Source of the DNA: JBFKUL01 sp041635755
GTDB lineage: Bacteria > Pseudomonadota > Gammaproteobacteria > Burkholderiales > SG8-39
Length of the DNA stretch: 18,713 nt
Assembly: GCA_041635755.1 (NCBI GenBank)
Contig: JBFKUL010000022.1
Span: 1 to 18,713, forward strand
Direction of reading: 5' to 3'
Shown: positions 15,293-18,713 of the stretch, in pieces
Layout of the letters: each line of letters opens with the position of its first letter
Numbering within the stretch: position 1 is the stretch's first letter
The notes under the pieces: model-generated
The model's input: only the letters and a program-made list of their open reading frames with translations
Databases searched by the model: none
What the model was told of the DNA's origin: nothing
Position numbers and translations under genes: made by a program

Positions 15293-15556
15293 ATGCCCGA
15301 AGCACCGGTCAAGGAAACCTCCCTGTCTTCAGCCGGTAGCAGCACGCTCGAGCGCATCGACCCCCGCACCCCGAAGCAAGCGACTTGCCCCATTCCCCAG
15401 TGCCGCACGCTCAGCGACGCCTCGTGGCGCGCGCTCGGCATCGCCAATAAGAAGCGCAGCAAGGTCCGCGGCAATGCGCGCGGCCGCGCCGCCCCCCGAG
15501 GGCACGCGGCGGCGGTACGCGTGTGGCGCGGGTTGGAGTTTCCAAGCCACGCCTAG
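15293..15556 (+). CDS. Hypothetical small protein directly upstream of the PhoH gene
   Basis: An open frame of 87 codons (or 93 from TTG 15275) ends at TAG 15554-15556, and the AGGAGG that serves the PhoH gene overlaps its stop. I do not recognise the product. It is soluble in appearance, serine/threonine- and proline-rich at the N-terminus with two cysteines (ATCPIPQC), and strongly basic at the C-terminus (KKRSKVRGNARGRAA). Most third codon positions are G or C, as in real genes here, but the opposite strand is also open over most of the region. No good ribosome-binding site fits either start. If it is not a gene, the 400 bases 15170-15569 hold only the PhoH leader and a possible promoter. 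Confidence 0.3.
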   Translation: MPEAPVKETSLSSAGSSTLERIDPRTPKQATCPIPQCRTLSDASWRALGIANKKRSKVRGNARGRAAPRGHAAAVRVWRGLEFPSHA

Positions 15557-15560
15557 GAGG
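15555..15560 (+). promoter_or_regulatory. Strong Shine-Dalgarno site deciding the TTG start of the PhoH gene
   Basis: A perfect AGGAGG lies nine bases before TTG 15570, and no ATG occurs in that frame close by. It is the best ribosome-binding site in the window and justifies the unusual start codon. It overlaps the stop codon of the small upstream frame, which would allow translational coupling. Confidence 0.7.
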
Positions 15561-15569
15561 GTCTAAGCT

Positions 15570-17087
15570 TTGCTCAAGCCTCACGACCGCGCGAACGACG
15601 CGGCAACCGACGACGAACCGCTGCCGATCGACGAATCCTCCCCGACCCTCGAAATGCCTGCTGCCCCGATGGCGAAACGCGCCCGCCCCGCCAAGAAGAA
15701 CCGAGTCACGAAGCTCTTCGTGCTCGACACGAACGTGCTGATGCACGATCCGACGAGCCTGTACCGCTTCGAGGAGCACGACATCTACCTGCCGATCAGC
15801 ACGCTCGAGGAGCTCGACCACAATAAGAAGGGCCTCTCGGATGTCGCGCGCAACGCGCGCCAGGCGAGCCGCTTCCTTGACGAGATCGTTTCGGGCGCGG
15901 TCGCCGACATCAAGGCGGGCATCGCGCTCAAAGCCAAGGCGGGCGAGCGCCCTGCGGGCCGCCTGTACCTGCAGACCGAGGCGATCAACGGCGAGCTGCC
16001 CGTGGCGCTCGTCATGGGCAAGACCGACAACCAGATCCTGGCGGTGGTGCATCACCTGCAGAAACGCGAGCCCGCGCGAGCCGTCATCCTGGTGTCGAAA
16101 GACATCAACATGCGCATCAAGGCGAGGGCGCTCGGGCTCGCCGCGGAAGACTACTTCAACGACAAGGTGCTGGAGGACATGGACCTCCTGTACACCGGCG
16201 TGCGGCGCCTGCCCGCGGATTTCTGGGACAAGCACGGGCGTGACGTCGAGTCGTGGAAGAAGGATGGCCACACCTACTACCGCGTGCGCGGGCCGCTGAT
16301 GCCGCAGCTGCACGTCAACGAGTTCGTCTACGACGAGTCGGGCGAGCGGCCGCTGTACGCGATCGTGAAGGAGCGGGCCGGACGCGGCGCGGTGCTCGAA
16401 ACGCTGCGCGACTACACCCACACCAAGAATTCGGTATGGGGCGTTACCGCGCGCAACCGCGAGCAGAACTTCGCACTCAACCTGCTGATGAACCCGGCGA
16501 TCGACTTCGTCACCCTGCTCGGCCAGGCCGGCACCGGCAAGACGCTGCTCGCGCTCGCCGCAGGGCTCACGCAGGCGCTCGACGACAAGCGCTATACCGA
16601 GATCATCATGACCCGGGTGACCGTGCCGATCGGAGAGGACATCGGTTTCCTCCCCGGTACCGAGGAGGAAAAGATGCAGCCCTGGATGGGCGCGCTCGAG
16701 GACAATCTGGACGTGCTCAACGCTTCGGACGAACCCGGCGGCGAGTGGGGACGTGCCGCGACGCGCGACCTGGTGCGCTCGCGGATCCGGATCAAATCGC
16801 TCAATTTCATGCGCGGGCGCACCTTCATCAACAAGTGGCTGATCATCGACGAAGCGCAGAACCTCACGCCCAAGCAGATGAAGACGCTCATTACGCGCGC
16901 CGGTCCGGGCACCAAGGTGGTGTGCCTGGGCAATATCGCGCAGATCGACACGCCCTACCTCACCGAGGGCAGCTCGGGCCTCACCTACGTCGTCGACCGC
17001 ATGAAGGACTGGGCGCATGCCGGCCACGTGACGCTGGCCCGGGGCGAGCGCTCGCGCCTGGCGGACTACGCCGGCGAGGCACTCTAG
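15570..17087 (+). CDS. PIN domain-PhoH family ATPase (PhoH2-type ribonuclease/helicase)
   Basis: A 505-residue two-domain protein. After a low-complexity N-terminus of about 45 residues comes a PIN nuclease domain opening with KLFVLDTNVLMHDP (D53 is a metal ligand) and continuing through LEELDHNKKG and VILVSKDINMRIKA. The C-terminal half is a PhoH-type P-loop ATPase with Walker A GQAGTGKT (318-325) and Walker B WLIIDEAQN (423-431), plus the conserved VPIGEDIGFLPGTEEEKM segment. PIN-PhoH proteins of mycobacteria (PhoH2) have ATP-dependent RNA helicase and RNase activity, and this one keeps the visible active-site motifs of both. It is cytoplasmic. The start is TTG 15570 with a perfect AGGAGG nine bases upstream; an internal ATG after 30 codons would leave both domains intact. 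The name phoH reflects homology only and does not show phosphate regulation. Confidence 0.93.
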   Translation: MLKPHDRANDAATDDEPLPIDESSPTLEMPAAPMAKRARPAKKNRVTKLFVLDTNVLMHDPTSLYRFEEHDIYLPISTLEELDHNKKGLSDVARNARQASRFLDEIVSGAVADIKAGIALKAKAGERPAGRLYLQTEAINGELPVALVMGKTDNQILAVVHHLQKREPARAVILVSKDINMRIKARALGLAAEDYFNDKVLEDMDLLYTGVRRLPADFWDKHGRDVESWKKDGHTYYRVRGPLMPQLHVNEFVYDESGERPLYAIVKERAGRGAVLETLRDYTHTKNSVWGVTARNREQNFALNLLMNPAIDFVTLLGQAGTGKTLLALAAGLTQALDDKRYTEIIMTRVTVPIGEDIGFLPGTEEEKMQPWMGALEDNLDVLNASDEPGGEWGRAATRDLVRSRIRIKSLNFMRGRTFINKWLIIDEAQNLTPKQMKTLITRAGPGTKVVCLGNIAQIDTPYLTEGSSGLTYVVDRMKDWAHAGHVTLARGERSRLADYAGEAL

Positions 17088-17192
17088 GGTCAGCGTCGGC
17101 GCTCCCCGCGGCGCGAGCGTGGGGGGGCGGATTTTGCGCCGATTTCCTGCTACGCTTGGCGCCGAATCGTCCTGTTTGCGGAACCCCAGATC
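17088..17192 (+). promoter_or_regulatory. Gap before the methyltransferase gene with a possible extended -10 promoter
   Basis: This gap of 105 bases carries TGCTACGCT (17148-17156), an extended -10-like element about 37 bases before the start codon, without a clear -35. A weak CGCTC/GAGCG hairpin lies near the PhoH stop, followed by a G-run rather than a T-run, so termination there is uncertain. Confidence 0.3.
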
Positions 17193-18032
17193 ATGATCCT
17201 CAGCCGTTCGCTTGCGGCACTTGCCGCACTGTTGCTCCTTGCCTCGCCCGCAGCCGCCCAGAAGACCTTCGAGCCGCAGGTCGGGCAACCCGGCAAGGAC
17301 GTCATCTGGGTGCCTACGCCCGACGAGGTGGTCGACCGCATGCTCGCGATGGCCCAGACCACGCCCAACGACTACGTCATCGACCTGGGCTCGGGCGACG
17401 GCAAGATCGCGATCGCCGCCGCCAAGCGCTTCGGCGCGCGCGCCCTCGGCATCGAATACAACCCCGATATGGTCAAGCTCTCGCAGAAGAACGCCGAGGC
17501 CGCAGGTATCGCGTCCAAGGCGGGGTTCCGTCATGGCGACATCTTCGCCACCGACTTCAGCCAGGCCACCGTCGTCACCATGTACCTGCTGCCGGCGCTG
17601 AACCTCAAGCTGCGTCCGCAGCTCCTGTCGATGCGCCCGGGCACGCGCATCGTGTCGCATTCGTTCCACCTGGATGACTGGGAGGCCGACGAGATCTCGA
17701 GCATGGACGGCCGCCGGGTGTACTTCTGGGTGGTGCCGGCGAACGTCATCGGCAGCTGGGCGATGGAGCAATCGATCGGCGCCAACGTGCGCCGTCACGA
17801 CCTGAACTTCGAACAGCGCTTCCAGAAAATCGAGGGAACGATCAGCCTGGGCCCGATTCTCGCGGGCCTGCGCAACGCGCGCCTGCGCGGCACCGAAATC
17901 TCGTTCGTCTACGTGGACAACGCCGCCGTGCGGCGCGAGTTCACCGGTCGCGTAGTGGGAAACAAAATGGAAGGTTCCTTCCGCGCCGAACACGGCGGCG
18001 AAGAGGGTCGCTGGAGCGCGCTGAAACGATAG
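17193..18032 (+). CDS. Secreted or periplasmic FAM173-like class I SAM methyltransferase
   Basis: A 279-residue protein with a clear N-terminal signal peptide (residues 1-22; hydrophobic core LAALAALLLLA, likely cut after SPAAA). It is followed by a Rossmann-type SAM methyltransferase domain: WVPTPDEVV entry segment, motif I VIDLGSGDGK (62-71), acidic E88 in GIEYNP, and D116 in RHGDIF. The arrangement resembles FAM173/ATPSCKMT protein-lysine methyltransferases, which carry a membrane anchor at this point. Residues about 190-279 form a second, beta-rich domain of unknown role (TISLGP, FVYVDN, FTGRVVGNKMEGSFRAE, WSALKR). Substrate unknown. The predicted export is odd because SAM is not known to be available in the periplasm; the signal may instead act as an uncleaved anchor with the enzyme facing the cytoplasm. 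ATG 17193 is the only sensible start. Confidence 0.85.
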   Translation: MILSRSLAALAALLLLASPAAAQKTFEPQVGQPGKDVIWVPTPDEVVDRMLAMAQTTPNDYVIDLGSGDGKIAIAAAKRFGARALGIEYNPDMVKLSQKNAEAAGIASKAGFRHGDIFATDFSQATVVTMYLLPALNLKLRPQLLSMRPGTRIVSHSFHLDDWEADEISSMDGRRVYFWVVPANVIGSWAMEQSIGANVRRHDLNFEQRFQKIEGTISLGPILAGLRNARLRGTEISFVYVDNAAVRREFTGRVVGNKMEGSFRAEHGGEEGRWSALKR

Positions 18033-18060
18033 CGCACACTCGCGCGCGACGATTGCAACT

Positions 18061-18083
18061 GCGCGTAGTTACGCGCGTTTCTC
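18061..18083 (+). terminator. Possible intrinsic terminator after the methyltransferase gene
   Basis: GCGCGTA (18061-18067) pairs perfectly with TACGCGC (18070-18076), giving a stem of six to seven base pairs with a tiny loop, followed by GTTTCTC. The T-tract is short, so termination efficiency is uncertain, but the site lies 28 bases past the stop codon and before the next gene. Confidence 0.42.
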
Positions 18084-18171
18084 AGAACTGAATTTCGGCC
18101 CACGGCATAGCGATATTGCGCTAAGCTTGGGGGTGTGTGCGGGCGTCTTCAAATCCGCTCACCCTCCCGAA

Positions 18172-18713
18172 ATGAAAGTCAGACGCGCCGTCCTCATCAC
18201 GGCGGTCAGCATCGCCGCCCTCATTGCCGCCTATGCAGCCGCGGGGACCTGGCTCGCGCCGAAGTTGCTGCGGGAACGCCTGCCGCAGTATGTCGAGCGC
18301 GAGCTCGGCCACAAGCTCGAGCTCGGGGCATTGCGCATCCACCCGTTTCAGTTGAGCGCCGAGGTCGAAGGCGTGCGCCTCGGGGCGCGCGACGGCGCGC
18401 CGCTTGCGAGCTTTGCTCGGTTGCGCGTCGATCTCGAATTCGACTCGCTGTGGCGACGCGCGTGGCACTTCAAGGAGGTCACGCTCATAGAGCCGCGCGT
18501 CGACCTGGCACTGGATGGCGAAGGACGGCTCAACTGGTCGGCTTTGCTCGATGCACTACCCAAGGGCAAGGGCGAAGGCGGTCCGCCACCCCAGCTTGTG
18601 ATCGACCAGATCGCGCTGCGACAGGGTGCGCTGGCCTATGCCGATCGCTCGCGCGAGGCGAGCGCCGACCTGTTGGTGCAACCGATCGAGATCGATTTGC
18701 TGCAACTTTCGAC
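18172..18713 (+). CDS. DUF748/AsmA-like protein, N-terminal part (cut by window end)
   Basis: An ATG at 18172 opens a frame that runs uninterrupted through the last base, giving 180 codons. The N-terminus is basic followed by one membrane helix (about residues 5-26, VLITAVSIAALIAAYAAAG), then a DUF748-type pattern: LPQYVERELGHKLELGALRIHPFQ, LASFARLRVDLEFDSLWRRAWHFKEV, LDGEGRLNWSALL. This is the start of the AsmA-like superfamily of large envelope proteins, bitopic with a periplasmic beta-rich repeat region implicated in lipid or outer-membrane homeostasis. Full length usually exceeds 900 residues, so most of the gene lies outside. The start has no strong ribosome-binding site, but ACCCTCCCGAA before it is unlike the coding sequence. 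Its relation to the methyltransferase gene is unclear because a possible terminator separates them. Confidence 0.85.
   Translation, partial: MKVRRAVLITAVSIAALIAAYAAAGTWLAPKLLRERLPQYVERELGHKLELGALRIHPFQLSAEVEGVRLGARDGAPLASFARLRVDLEFDSLWRRAWHFKEVTLIEPRVDLALDGEGRLNWSALLDALPKGKGEGGPPPQLVIDQIALRQGALAYADRSREASADLLVQPIEIDLLQLS

Noticed and set aside
15166..15474. 102-codon minus-strand frame upstream of the PhoH gene
   Set aside because: Somewhat protein-like, but it has no recognisable family or ribosome-binding site and overlaps an equally open plus-strand frame that is better placed.
15411..17993. 860-codon open frame on the minus strand spanning the PhoH gene, the gap and most of the methyltransferase gene
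   Set aside because: It mirrors two well-supported plus-strand genes, is rich in R/H/A/V/L as antisense of GC-rich codons, and shows no domain pattern. It is a shadow frame.
1..18713. CRISPR arrays, tRNA/rRNA genes, insertion sequences or phage genes
   Set aside because: I found no regularly spaced direct repeats, no cloverleaf-like sequences with conserved tRNA boxes, and no transposase, integrase or phage motifs.

Overview
The window is GC-rich (about two thirds G+C by eye), densely packed bacterial chromosome, most likely from a betaproteobacterium (Burkholderiales, Nitrosomonadales or Rhodocyclales-like). This rests on three things: the block of an AlaC-type aminotransferase, hom and thrC next to a Mth938-like gene and a PIN-PhoH gene; a complete System I (Ccm) cytochrome c maturation operon; and strong GC bias in third codon positions. 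I see no rRNA, tRNA, CRISPR array, insertion sequence or phage gene.

Layout. (1) 1-2506, plus strand: the 3' end of a rubrerythrin gene, two perfect hairpins in the following gap, a GlpC/HdrD-like Fe-S protein, then a calcineurin-like phosphoesterase lipoprotein. The rubrerythrin plus Fe-S pair suggests peroxide or oxidative-stress redox chemistry. (2) 2519-9506, minus strand: ccmABCDEFGHI in the classical order, nearly all joined by overlaps of 1-8 bases or very short gaps. CcmAB(CD) load heme onto CcmE, CcmG and CcmH handle apocytochrome thiols, and CcmF/H/I attach the heme. (3) 9653-13805, minus strand: alaC, hom and thrC (transamination plus homoserine and threonine synthesis), separated by roughly 90-100 base gaps with strong potential secondary structure. 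(4) 13866-15169, plus strand: a Mth938-like gene divergent from alaC, then an alpha/beta hydrolase that keeps every catalytic residue I can recall of fluoroacetate dehalogenases. (5) 15170-17087, plus strand: a poorly defined stretch with a possible small gene, then a PIN-PhoH (PhoH2-type) protein starting at TTG. (6) 17193-18713, plus strand: a FAM173-like methyltransferase with a secretion signal, a possible terminator, and the first 180 codons of a DUF748/AsmA-like protein cut by the window end.

Most of the window is conserved housekeeping content. The points most worth a second look are the paired perfect inverted repeats before the Fe-S gene, the apparently exported SAM methyltransferase, the putative defluorinase, and the PhoH2 gene with an unexplained small ORF directly upstream. 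I did not find a clear new multi-gene system.
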